Assembly (NCBI RefSeq): GCF_900099975.1
Contig: NZ_FNEI01000016.1
Location: 1 to 64,000, forward strand
From: Arthrobacter cupressi
Lineage (GTDB): Bacteria > Actinomycetota > Actinomycetes > Actinomycetales > Micrococcaceae
Direction: 5' to 3'
DNA: 64,000 bases
A program made the translations under genes and the position numbers. Shown here in pieces: positions 7,862 to 15,566 of this stretch. Position 1 is the stretch's first letter; every line of letters begins with the position of its first letter. The notes under the pieces are model-generated. The model ran no database searches, had not been told where the DNA came from, and saw only the letters and a list, made by a program, of their open reading frames with translations.

Positions 7862-9451
7862 TCAGTCGTAGCGGGCCTCGGCCCACCAGCGGTCCCCGGT
7901 CAGGAGCAGGAGCCAGGCGTCGCCGTCGCCGTCGACGATCTGGAAACGTTCAGCATGACGACGGCGGCCCTCGTCCCACCAGCGCTGCCGCAGCGGCCAC
8001 GGGCCGGTCCATTCGGCCACCGGCCGGCGCGGCGCGTTGCTTTCGTTGCCGGCGTCCGGACAGAACCAGGCCGGCGGGGCTACCAGGGTGCCGCGCTGGT
8101 CCGTGCGGACTGTTTCGCCGTCGGCGTCCAGCAGCAGGACCGGAACGGGGGAGGCGAAGACCGTGGCAGGCTGCGGATCCGGAATGCTCCCGGGCCAGGG
8201 CCTGGCCGCCTGGACGGCAGCCTCCCGCGGAACGGGGTCGCCCCACGGGGTGAGCAGCCGCCGTTCGTTCAGGACCCTGCCGCCGGAGACGGCCGGAACC
8301 AGCACGGCTTCCTGCCCCAGCATGCTCTGGAGCCGGCTCAGGCCGTGATGGATCTTTTCCTCGGCGCCTTCGCCGAACAGGGCCTGGCCGTGGCCGGTAA
8401 TGGATTCCACCCGCCCGGGGATCAGCTCCACCCGGATGATCGCCGACGTGATGCCGCCCGCGCCGAAGCCGCCGGACGGGTCAGCCGAGCGGGGCTGAAG
8501 CTGCCAGCGGACGCGGTCGACGACGTCGTTCGCCGTGAAATGGCGCGGATGGCCCCATAGCCGCTCCGACCGGGCGCCGGAATCGTCCAGGAGGGCGACT
8601 TTGAGTTCGGTGCACACCAGTCCCGCGTCCTGCAGCGCCGCAATGAACTCCCCGGCGGGGGCCCGCAGTTGGAAGGCAATTTGGTCGATGCGGTCCAGCC
8701 CGGGTTCGAAATCCACCTGCCGGTCCAGTTTCCGCGGCGGGACCCGGGGCACCACCGTTTTGGGGTCTTCGCCGCCGGCCATGGCATGGGCCAGGGCGCC
8801 GGCGTCGCCGAAACGGGCACGGACATCGGACAGGGGGAGCCGGGTGAAATCCCCGAGGGTGTGGATGCCGAGCCGTTTCAACAAGGAGGCCAGTTTCGGC
8901 TGCTCCAGTGCCTCCACCGGGAACGGGGCCAAGAAGTCCCGTGATGTGGACGGCGGCAGCACCAGGAGGGCGACGCTTTCGGTGGTGCTCCGGGCCGCCT
9001 GCACGGCGGCAAAGACGGAATCGGCAATCCCTACCCGGGCCTCAATGCCCAGGGAATCGGCGGCGTCGAGCACGGCGCCGGCCGCTGACTCCTCGCTGCC
9101 GTAATACCGGGCCGCGCCACGGACCCGGGTGGCGCACAGGCCGGGACGCAGCACCTCCACCCCCGGGCTCCGCTCTTCAAGCGAGGCGAGGACGGGTTCG
9201 AATTCCCGGGCATCCCGCAACGGGTCCGCCGGGCACACCGCCAGGGAGGTGCACCGGGTCTGGGCTTCCCGGAGCCGCAGGCCCCGGACCACCCCCTCCG
9301 CGCGGGCCTCCGCCGAACAGGCCGCCACCCTGCCCTGGGAAATGACTGCCGCGGGGACACCGGCCGGAAGCTCATCCGCCAGGCGGGCCGCCACCAGAGG
9401 CCAGTCCGGGAACCAGGCCACCATCACCCTGGAGGCCGTTCGGCCAGGCAT
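7862..9451 (-). CDS. imuB: Y-family polymerase-like mutasome protein ImuB
   Basis: A 529-aa homologue of UmuC/DinB-type polymerases that serves as adaptor in DnaE2-dependent mutagenesis. It has the N-terminal fold (MVAWFPDWPLVAARLA), but the paired acidic S-x-DE motif of active Y-family enzymes is missing: the matching segment reads LCATRVRGAARYYG. It is therefore probably catalytically dead, as known for ImuB. HhH-type segment SLLKRLGIHTLGDFTRLP near residue 190. The C-terminal GPWPLRQRWWDEGRR segment resembles the conserved C-terminal motif of ImuB proteins. The start lies 4 nt after the imuA stop, indicating coupling. Confidence 0.9.
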   Translation of the reverse strand: MPGRTASRVMVAWFPDWPLVAARLADELPAGVPAAVISQGRVAACSAEARAEGVVRGLRLREAQTRCTSLAVCPADPLRDAREFEPVLASLEERSPGVEVLRPGLCATRVRGAARYYGSEESAAGAVLDAADSLGIEARVGIADSVFAAVQAARSTTESVALLVLPPSTSRDFLAPFPVEALEQPKLASLLKRLGIHTLGDFTRLPLSDVRARFGDAGALAHAMAGGEDPKTVVPRVPPRKLDRQVDFEPGLDRIDQIAFQLRAPAGEFIAALQDAGLVCTELKVALLDDSGARSERLWGHPRHFTANDVVDRVRWQLQPRSADPSGGFGAGGITSAIIRVELIPGRVESITGHGQALFGEGAEEKIHHGLSRLQSMLGQEAVLVPAVSGGRVLNERRLLTPWGDPVPREAAVQAARPWPGSIPDPQPATVFASPVPVLLLDADGETVRTDQRGTLVAPPAWFCPDAGNESNAPRRPVAEWTGPWPLRQRWWDEGRRRHAERFQIVDGDGDAWLLLLTGDRWWAEARYD

Positions 9452-9455
9452 GTGC

Positions 9456-10124
9456 TCAGGCCCCTATCCGGTACGCGGAGGCGTCTTCCGGGATGGTGCC
9501 GGAAAGGTCCACGACGGCGGACCGGGAAGCACCCCGCAAGGCCACTTCGAGCAGGAGCTCCTGGCGGGCAAGGTGTCCGTGCCCCTTGCCCAGGCCTTCC
9601 CATTCGTGGCTGCTGACCCGCAGGATTGCCTCGCTTTGCGGCCAGTGCCCTGCCACGAGCAGAACGGAGCCGCGCTCGCGGAGCCGGGCCCCCAGGCGGG
9701 CGGCTTCTGCAGGGGCGGTCCGGGCCGGGGCGCGGGAAAGGACTACCGGCAGGACATCGGCCAAGGCGGCGAGCGCCTGCATCCAGCGCTCGCCGGGATC
9801 GGGGACCAGGACCAGCCGTTCCAGCGCGATGCCGAACCCTGCGGCCGCTTCGATCCCGAAGTCGGGAAGCCCCACGACTCCGCACCAGGCGCCCTGCTGT
9901 GACGGGCCGGCCAGCAGGGCCATGGCCAGGGACATGGAACCCTGCAGCGAGTACACGGCTCCCGGCCGGAGACCTCCCGGCAGGACTCCCTTGAGTACGG
10001 GAAGCACCGGGAAGGAATGCTCCCGGGTGCGCCTGCCTTGCATGAGGTGGATTTTGGCCTGCAGGTCCTCGCCCGGCGAAGAGCGCAAGGGGCCGGGAGG
10101 AAGATCGGGCAGTGCTGCTGGCAT
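9456..10124 (-). CDS. imuA: ImuA-like (RecA/SulA-related) protein, first gene of mutasome operon
   Basis: A 222-aa protein in the position and with the character of actinobacterial ImuA', a RecA-fold relative needed for the ImuB-DnaE2 pathway. Seen: a RecA-like N-terminal segment (VLPGGLRPGAVYSLQGS) with a degenerate Walker A, and strand-rich segments (WCGVVGLPDFGIEAAAGFG, LERLVLVPDPGE). No clear Shine-Dalgarno precedes the ATG at 10124 and the LexA box ends 10 nt upstream, so the mRNA may be nearly leaderless. A later ATG at residue 28 is possible. Identity rests mainly on operon context. Confidence 0.75.
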   Translation of the reverse strand: MPAALPDLPPGPLRSSPGEDLQAKIHLMQGRRTREHSFPVLPVLKGVLPGGLRPGAVYSLQGSMSLAMALLAGPSQQGAWCGVVGLPDFGIEAAAGFGIALERLVLVPDPGERWMQALAALADVLPVVLSRAPARTAPAEAARLGARLRERGSVLLVAGHWPQSEAILRVSSHEWEGLGKGHGHLARQELLLEVALRGASRSAVVDLSGTIPEDASAYRIGA

Positions 10125-10134
10125 ACTTCAATAT

Positions 10135-10150
10135 TCGAATATATGTTCGA
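10135..10150 (-). promoter_or_regulatory. LexA (SOS) box upstream of imuA
   Basis: TCGAATATATGTTCGA is a 16-bp near-palindrome matching the actinobacterial/Gram-positive SOS box (TCGAAC-N4-GTTCGA) with one mismatch in 12 specified positions. It sits 10 nt before the imuA start on an AT-rich stretch, where LexA would block initiation. Confidence 0.85.
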
Positions 10151-10290
10151 ATACGTCAATTGCCGCAGGGTTGCCGGGAGGAGGGTTCCGTTCCCGCCTT
10201 TGTCTTGGCATGGTTGGGGGCAAGCGCAAGCCACTTGTTTGAAAGAGTGGGGAAACCGATAGAATTCTTGGGGCATTGCGAGTCGAGAAT

Positions 10291-11250
10291 ATGGGGCATA
10301 TCGAGTTGGATGAGCAGAATGCGGGCAACGGCCCGGGGTATGCCGAAGCGCTGTTCGAATCCTCCGTGCGGCGTGCCCTGGTCCATAAACTTTCCCTTTC
10401 GGAAGTCTTCCTCACGGATTTCGTCCAGACCGGGCCGGAACATTTCGCGGCCGGGGCGCAATGGCCGCGCTGGCATGTCTTCTACGGATCCGGAGACGGA
10501 CTGCCGGACTCGGCACTGATGGCCGAGACGCTCCGGCAGTCGGTGATCCTGCTGGCCCACAGCAGCGGCGTCCCCATGGACCACAAGTTCCTGATGCCCA
10601 GGCTCGGCGTGTCCATGGAAGAAGTCAGGCTGGACCCCTTGACCCCCACGCAGCTCTCGATGGACCTGGAACTCCGTGATGTGAAATTCAGCGGGAGCAG
10701 TCCTGCGGCGCTTAGCGTGGAAGCGCGATTCGCCGTGGACGGCGAGAACATCGGCTCGGGCAGTGCCGGTGCCCGGATCGTGACCCCGGCCGGCTACGAG
10801 CGTTTCCGCCGCTCGGCCGTGATTGGAGAGCCGCCGCGGGTGGGAACGCCGCTTGACCCTTCGGTGGTAGGCCATTCCACCCCCCGGAACGTCATGCTGG
10901 GGGAGGAAGTCCGGCCCTCCGTCTGGCCGCTGCGCGTGGACACGAGCCATCCGATCTTCTTCGACCATCCCCTGGACCATGTGCCGGGGATGCTCCTGAT
11001 CGAAGCCGCCAGGCAGGCCGTACGGGCCGCCACTGGCCGCCCGGCCGCGGATTTCTCCCGCTTCGAAGCGGAGTTCGTGAAGATCGCCGAGCTCGCCGAC
11101 CCGATTGAGCTTGCTGTCACCCTGCCCGGCCCGAGGGACCGCGAAGCAGCGCCGGAAACAGCCGGAAAAGCACGCCGAAACCCCTTGGAGGTCAGGGTGC
11201 TCAGCGGCGAGGATGTCCTGATGATCCTGCAGGCGGCCGTCTGGAACTGA
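10291..11250 (+). CDS. AfsA/ScbA-family gamma-butyrolactone biosynthesis protein homologue
   Basis: A 319-aa protein with two tandem AfsA hot-dog repeats. Repeat 1 begins at SSVRRALVHKLSLSEVFLTD; repeat 2 carries HPIFFDHPLDHVPGM followed by LLIEAARQA, the family signature. In Streptomyces AfsA joins a beta-ketoacyl acyl carrier protein thioester to dihydroxyacetone phosphate, making the precursor of A-factor-type signals. Here it converges with an ArpA/ScbR-type receptor gene. Start: TAGAAT (10259-10264) looks like a -10 element, which favours ATG 10291 over an in-frame TTG at 10276; both lack a strong ribosome binding site. The signal molecule is inferred and could be a butenolide or another hot-dog product. 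Confidence 0.85.
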   Translation: MGHIELDEQNAGNGPGYAEALFESSVRRALVHKLSLSEVFLTDFVQTGPEHFAAGAQWPRWHVFYGSGDGLPDSALMAETLRQSVILLAHSSGVPMDHKFLMPRLGVSMEEVRLDPLTPTQLSMDLELRDVKFSGSSPAALSVEARFAVDGENIGSGSAGARIVTPAGYERFRRSAVIGEPPRVGTPLDPSVVGHSTPRNVMLGEEVRPSVWPLRVDTSHPIFFDHPLDHVPGMLLIEAARQAVRAATGRPAADFSRFEAEFVKIAELADPIELAVTLPGPRDREAAPETAGKARRNPLEVRVLSGEDVLMILQAAVWN

Positions 11251-11294
11251 GCCGGCCGGCGCCGGGGTTCGGGCCGGGACTTTCGAGAGGGACT

Positions 11295-11897
11295 TCAGCT
11301 CCGCTGGTCCTGGTGCTGCCGGGGAACGATGGCGGGCATCATGAAGTCCCACATGTCATCGATCCGCTTCAGCACATCCTGCCGCCCGGTCATGACGTTG
11401 GAGACCATCTGGCTTCCCGTGAACGAGGCCACCAGGTAATGGGCGAAGTCGCTGGCGTTGAGGTCTTCGCGGATGTCCCCTTCACGCTGGGCCTGCTGCG
11501 TCAGGAACTCCATGGTGGCCATCCAGTCCTGGTAGGGGCCCTTGACGTCTCCGTTGAAAGCCGAGGCTTCGAAGGTCAGGCGGATGCCGGCGCGCACCAC
11601 CGGCTCGTCGAGGAGCTGCTGCCCGAAGGTCTTGCACATGGTGACCATGGTTTCCAGCGCCGGAAGCCCCGCGGCCGCGATCTTCTCGCCGGCGATCCGC
11701 ACGATGTTGTGCTGTTCGGCGATGACCGCCAGGGCGAGGTCTTCCTTGGACTTGAAGTGGAAATAGAGTGCGCCTTTGGTGACGTTGGCGCGTTTGGTGA
11801 CATCACTGAGGCTCGCATTTCCGTAGCCGACTTCCTCGAAGATGGAAGCGGCTCCCTCGATGACGGCCGTTCGGGTGGCTTTGGCTCGTTGCTGCAT
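11295..11897 (-). CDS. TetR-family gamma-butyrolactone receptor-like regulator (ArpA/ScbR type)
   Basis: A 200-aa TetR-fold repressor. The N-terminal HTH ends in the near-invariant VTKGALYFHFKSKEDLA of autoregulator receptors. The ligand domain keeps receptor-family landmarks: VVRAGIRLTFE, a Trp (Trp125) in GPYQDWMATM equivalent to the pocket tryptophan of ArpA/CprB, LTQQAQREGDI and a C-terminal MWDFMMPAI. This supports ligand binding and distinguishes it from generic TetR proteins. It converges with the AfsA homologue and is divergent from the epimerase gene, sharing an 80-nt intergenic region. Start chosen at ATG 11897 (MQQRAKATR). Confidence 0.85.
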   Translation of the reverse strand: MQQRAKATRTAVIEGAASIFEEVGYGNASLSDVTKRANVTKGALYFHFKSKEDLALAVIAEQHNIVRIAGEKIAAAGLPALETMVTMCKTFGQQLLDEPVVRAGIRLTFEASAFNGDVKGPYQDWMATMEFLTQQAQREGDIREDLNASDFAHYLVASFTGSQMVSNVMTGRQDVLKRIDDMWDFMMPAIVPRQHQDQRS

Positions 11898-11977
11898 AGT
11901 CTGCGTCAGGACCTCTCCGGTTCCCCGTCCGGGATACTTGGGTTCATGATTCCATCGATAGCCGGAGTCCGGGCAAC

Positions 11978-12967
11978 ATGACAACTGGCGTTGACGCACT
12001 CCCCGGAGTCGTAGTGCTGGGCTCGTCGGGGTTCATCGGCCGCCGCATCGCCGCGTCGCTGGACGGGAAAGCCCGGGTGGCCGCGCTCTCCCGGAAACCC
12101 GGTCTTCGGAATGCCGATGGCCCCGCCGGGCCGCAGGGACATAACGCTACCAGCACTGTGGCGGACAATACCCTGCAGCACGGCCTTGTCGGGCACGGCA
12201 CCATTGACCACATCGCCGCCCGGGACATCAGGGTTCCGGGGACGCTCCTGCCCGTCCTGCGTGCCCCGGGCCTGAGTACGGTGGTCCATGCTGTTTCCTA
12301 TGTGGGCTCCGATCCTGTGCTGGCTCGGGAAGTCAATGAGGACGGCACCCGCAACGTCGTCGAGCAATGCCGGCAGTCCGGAAATCCCCGCCTGATCTAC
12401 CTCGGCACGGCCAGCGTCCACGGCATGGGCCCGCACCGCGGCGGCGGCGCCCATCCGCTGCGGCCGGCATCGGCGGCCAGTGCGGCCCGTGCCGCGGCCG
12501 AGCGAATGGTCCTGGACTACGGCGGCGAGGTGGTGCGCCCCAACCTGGTGTTCGGCGACGGCGACCGCTGGCTGGCGCCTGGGCTGCTGCGCATCATCGA
12601 CGCAGCCGGCGGATGGCCCGGCGACGGGACCGCCCGTCTGTCGATCATCGACGCCGGAAGCCTGGGGGCGCTGGTCGCCGGGCTGGCGCTCGCGCAAGCG
12701 CAGCCCGGGCAGGCCTTCTATGCCGCCTACCCGGACCCCGTGCCGGTCTCCGAACTGGTGGAATCGCTCTGCCGTGCCGCCGGCCGCCCGCTGCCGCGTC
12801 TTCTGGGTGACGTCCCCGAAGCATGGCAGGCCCTGCTGGATGCCGGGTTCAGCAGGCACCAGATCGACCTGGTCACGGTGGATCATTTCTATCCTTCCGA
12901 GCGGCTGTGGCGGATCGGCGGCCTGGTGCCCGGCGGAGTGGCCGCCGCGGGGATGTTCCGGTCATGA
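11978..12967 (+). CDS. NAD-dependent epimerase/dehydratase-like (extended SDR) protein
   Basis: A 329-aa extended short-chain dehydrogenase/reductase with glycine motif LGSSGFIG at residues 14-21 and an NAD-binding beta-alpha-beta fold. The usual catalytic Tyr-x3-Lys is not recognisable: the active-site region reads YLGTASVHGMG followed by AASAARAAAERMVLDYG, so it may be catalytically altered or act through other residues. It is divergent from the ScbR-like regulator, and reductases of this superfamily often accompany AfsA homologues (butenolide phosphate or 6-keto reduction). A role in maturing the signal is inference. No strong ribosome binding site; ATG 11978 is the first start. Confidence 0.75.
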   Translation: MTTGVDALPGVVVLGSSGFIGRRIAASLDGKARVAALSRKPGLRNADGPAGPQGHNATSTVADNTLQHGLVGHGTIDHIAARDIRVPGTLLPVLRAPGLSTVVHAVSYVGSDPVLAREVNEDGTRNVVEQCRQSGNPRLIYLGTASVHGMGPHRGGGAHPLRPASAASAARAAAERMVLDYGGEVVRPNLVFGDGDRWLAPGLLRIIDAAGGWPGDGTARLSIIDAGSLGALVAGLALAQAQPGQAFYAAYPDPVPVSELVESLCRAAGRPLPRLLGDVPEAWQALLDAGFSRHQIDLVTVDHFYPSERLWRIGGLVPGGVAAAGMFRS

Positions 12968-13092
12968 TCCGCCCGAGCGGCGGAAGATGGCCAAAACCGG
13001 TTGCATGGTTTGTTTAACTACGATTATGAACCTACACTGGAAGTCAGGCCAGTGGCGGTTGCGCGTCAGGCTTGAGAGCAGAAATGGGGGGA

Positions 13093-13118
13093 GGTGCGGC
13101 CGATTCGTCGACCGCACC
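13093..13118 (+). other. Hairpin in the gene-free stretch before the tRNA gene
   Basis: GGTGCGG (13093-13099) pairs with CCGCACC (13112-13118), followed by TTATCTG. In the 282-nt gap between the epimerase and the tRNA this is the only obvious structure. It could end the epimerase transcript. TAGTAT at 13195-13200 is a possible -10 element for the tRNA. Nothing else is recognised there. Confidence 0.35.
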
Positions 13119-13249
13119 TTATCTGCGTCACCGTCCCGCGCACCGCCGCGACGCCTTTCCGGTGGTCGATTTCCTATCTCACACGGTTGTGGTTTAGTAT
13201 TGACGAGTTGCTTCGGCGGGAACGAAAGAATCCCTGCCGGGTGATTTCC

Positions 13250-13322
13250 GGGGCTGTGGCGCAGCTGGTAGCGCACCTGCATGGCATGCAGGGGGTCAGG
13301 GGTTCGAGTCCCCTCAGCTCCA
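13250..13322 (+). tRNA. tRNA-Ala (anticodon GGC)
   Basis: The 73-nt sequence folds into a complete cloverleaf. The acceptor stem GGGGCTG/CAGCTCC contains the G3-U70 wobble diagnostic of tRNA-Ala. The anticodon stem CCTGC/GCAGG encloses loop ATGGCAT with anticodon GGC (reads GCC and GCU). The T-arm has GGTTCGAGTCC. The discriminator is A and CCA is not encoded. A terminator follows within 8 nt. Confidence 0.97.
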
Positions 13323-13329
13323 CTCCGAC

Positions 13330-13362
13330 AAAACACCCCGTCCAACCGGACGGGGTGTTTTT
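13330..13362 (+). terminator. Terminator of the tRNA-Ala gene
   Basis: A 14-bp perfect stem AAAACACCCCGTCC / GGACGGGGTGTTTT (13330-13343 with 13348-13361) with loop AACC runs into a short T tract. Confidence 0.9.
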
Positions 13363-13390
13363 CTGTCTCCGAGGGAAGGTGGACGGCCTG

Positions 13391-14536
13391 ATGCAGGACA
13401 TGGAGCTGGACCGCGTGTTCGCCGGGCTCAGAAGGTTCCCGGACGTCGAGGCGCCGAATCTCTTCGCCCATGACGCCAGCGACAGGCTGCTCCTGGAAAC
13501 CGCGGCGGAGCACGCCCGCGCCGGGATGCGGGTCACCGTCCTCGGGGACCGGTACGGCGCCTTGACCCTGGGCGCGCTCGCCGTCCTCGACCCAGGCGGA
13601 ATCCGGGTTTCCCAGGATCTCCACTCCGGCCGCAGCGCCTTGCAGCGCAACGCCGCCGCGGCCGGCCTCGAGGCGCGGTTCGAATCCGTCCCGCCCGGTC
13701 CCGGGCTGTTCGGTCCGGAGCTGTTCGACGGCGCGGGGCTGGTCCTGCTGCAGCTGCCGCGTTCGCTCGCGGAACTGGAGGAGATCGCCGACGCCGTCGC
13801 CCGGCACGCGCCCGGGGATGCGGTCCTGCTGGCGGGCGGCAGGGTCAAGCACATGTCCCTCGGAATGAACGCCGTCCTGGAACGCTACTTCGACAGCGTC
13901 CAGCCACAGCTCGCCCGGCGGAAGTCGCGGGTGCTCGTGGCCCGCGGCCCGAAGCGGCCGGCCGCCGCCCCGCCCTTTCCCGTCCTGGAGCAGGTGCCAG
14001 AGCTCGGCATCACCGTGGCCTCCCACGGTGCCGCCTTCTCCGGCGGGAAGCTGGACATCGGGACCCGGTTCCTGCTGTCCTTCCTGGACCGGATGCCCGA
14101 TGCCGCGCACGCCGTCGACCTCGGCTGCGGCACCGGGATCCTCGCCGCGATGTACGCGCGCAGCCATCCCGCCGCCCGGGTCACCGCAACGGACCAGTCC
14201 GCGGCGGCCGTTGCCTCGACCGAAGCCACCGCCGCGGCCAACGGTTTGGCGGACCGCATCACGGTGGTGCATGACGACGCCATGTCGGGCTTAGAGGCGG
14301 GCAGTGCGGACCTCATCCTGCTCAACCCGCCCTTCCATCTCGGGGCAAGCGTCCATGCCGGGGCCGCCTTCAAGATGTTCGAGGCCGCTTCCCGGGTCCT
14401 GGCGGCCGGCGGTGAGCTGTGGACGGTCTACAACAGCCACCTCCAGTACCGTCCCGCCCTGGAGCGGCTGATTGGGTCCACCACGGAAATCGGCAGGAAC
14501 CCGAAGTTCACCGTGACCCGCAGCGTCAAGGCCTGA
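13391..14536 (+). CDS. Class I SAM-dependent methyltransferase, RsmC/RlmG-like
   Basis: A 381-aa protein with the two-domain layout of RsmC/RlmG (guanine-N2 rRNA methyltransferases): a degenerate N-terminal methyltransferase-like half and an active C-terminal half. Seen in the C-terminal half: SAM motif I VDLGCGTGILAAMYA and the catalytic/target-base motif NPPFHLGAS, which marks N6-adenine or N2-guanine methylation. The rRNA target is family-based inference. Start ATG 13391 follows AGGGAAGG/GGTGGA; ATG 13400 is an alternative. The 3' end overlaps the convergent kinase gene by 11 nt. Confidence 0.85.
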   Translation: MQDMELDRVFAGLRRFPDVEAPNLFAHDASDRLLLETAAEHARAGMRVTVLGDRYGALTLGALAVLDPGGIRVSQDLHSGRSALQRNAAAAGLEARFESVPPGPGLFGPELFDGAGLVLLQLPRSLAELEEIADAVARHAPGDAVLLAGGRVKHMSLGMNAVLERYFDSVQPQLARRKSRVLVARGPKRPAAAPPFPVLEQVPELGITVASHGAAFSGGKLDIGTRFLLSFLDRMPDAAHAVDLGCGTGILAAMYARSHPAARVTATDQSAAAVASTEATAAANGLADRITVVHDDAMSGLEAGSADLILLNPPFHLGASVHAGAAFKMFEAASRVLAAGGELWTVYNSHLQYRPALERLIGSTTEIGRNPKFTVTRSVKA

Positions 14537-15443
14537 GCAACTGCCGCACGGCAAAGCGGCCGGTTTCCAGCATCACGGGATTGTCATCGGAATTGCTGAG
14601 CATCGCCGTGGCGAGGACCAGCGCCCAGCCCCTGGCCCGCTCCCAACCGCCCCGCTCCCAACCGCCCCGTTGCCCTGACCCGGCGGCACTGTACGCCGCC
14701 ATGAGACGCCGCCGCCCGGCGCCGTCGAACATCAACCAGGCGACGGCGAGGTCGACGGCGGGATCCCCGGCGCCGAGGTCGCCGAAATCGATCACCGCCG
14801 CCAGCGCGGCGGGCCCGTCCGGGGAATCCCGCAGCAGCACGTTCGCCGGATGCAGGTCGCCGTGGAACCACACTGCGGGCCCGGAATGCGGCGGCGCCTC
14901 CAACGCCGCTGCCCACAGGCTCCGGAGCCGGGCAGCCTCCGGGTAGCCGTGCGTGTCCTCCAGCCGTTCCAGCACTGCCGCCGAGCGGGAAGCCAGGGGT
15001 ACGCCGCGCACCGGATTGACCGGCGCAGCCGCCGGGGCCGGTACATGGATGGCCGTGAGGAAGGCGGCCAGCTGCTCGGCGGCAGGGGTCCGCTTCTCCG
15101 GGGACACCTGCGTTGCGGAGGTGCCCTCGAGCCAGGGGATGACGCTCCAGTGCCAGGGGTATCCGGCGTCCGGCCGGCCGGCGTACACGGGAGCAGGGAC
15201 AGGCACAGGGGAGCGGCGTGCATACCCTGGAAGCCAGCGCTGTTCCCGCAGTACCAGTTCCGCCGCGGCCTCCCTGCGCGGGAGCCGCACCGCGCGGGTG
15301 CTGCCCAGGCGGTAGACGGCGTTGTCCCAGCCGTTCGCGGCGAGCTCCAGCGGTTCGGCGGCGAGGGCGGGTGCCTGGGCGGCGAGAAGGCGCCGGACGA
15401 GGTCTTCGGTGATATCGACGTCGGCCGCCGGCATCAGTGCCAT
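14526..15443 (-). CDS. Aminoglycoside phosphotransferase-family (APH) kinase
   Basis: A 305-aa protein-kinase-like small-molecule kinase. Seen: catalytic Brenner motif HGDLHPANVLL and metal-binding IDFGDLGAGDP. Substrate unknown; such genes in environmental actinobacteria are more often metabolite kinases than resistance determinants. Start at ATG 15443 (MALMPAADVD) with 15434 as alternative. Near the C-terminus a 15-nt unit is exactly duplicated (14639-14653 and 14654-14668), giving GGWER-GGWER in the protein, a likely slippage product that keeps frame. Confidence 0.82.
   Translation of the reverse strand: MALMPAADVDITEDLVRRLLAAQAPALAAEPLELAANGWDNAVYRLGSTRAVRLPRREAAAELVLREQRWLPGYARRSPVPVPAPVYAGRPDAGYPWHWSVIPWLEGTSATQVSPEKRTPAAEQLAAFLTAIHVPAPAAAPVNPVRGVPLASRSAAVLERLEDTHGYPEAARLRSLWAAALEAPPHSGPAVWFHGDLHPANVLLRDSPDGPAALAAVIDFGDLGAGDPAVDLAVAWLMFDGAGRRRLMAAYSAAGSGQRGGWERGGWERARGWALVLATAMLSNSDDNPVMLETGRFAVRQLLRP
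14639..14668. repeat. Exact 15-bp tandem duplication inside the APH gene
   Basis: The unit GCTCCCAACCGCCCC occurs twice in direct succession. It adds five residues (GGWER) without a frameshift and is a potential copy-number-variable site. Confidence 0.8.
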
Positions 15444-15566
15444 GGCGTGCGCACTGCCCCGCCCCCGGCGGCTTCGCAGGGACCCGCGTGTGAACATACC
15501 GGCGGGAGCGTGCGTGACGTACGATGCAGATGCAAGTACCGCATCCGAATGAGTTTAGGGGAATCC

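Noticed and set aside
9031..9375. Other in-gene frames within the imu operon as separate small genes
   Set aside because: They lie inside imuB in other frames, without ribosome binding sites or motifs.
13094..13390. Plus-strand coding upstream extension of the methyltransferase gene through the tRNA
   Set aside because: The frame runs across tRNA-Ala and its terminator, which cannot be translated in one message; the start at 13391 is used instead.
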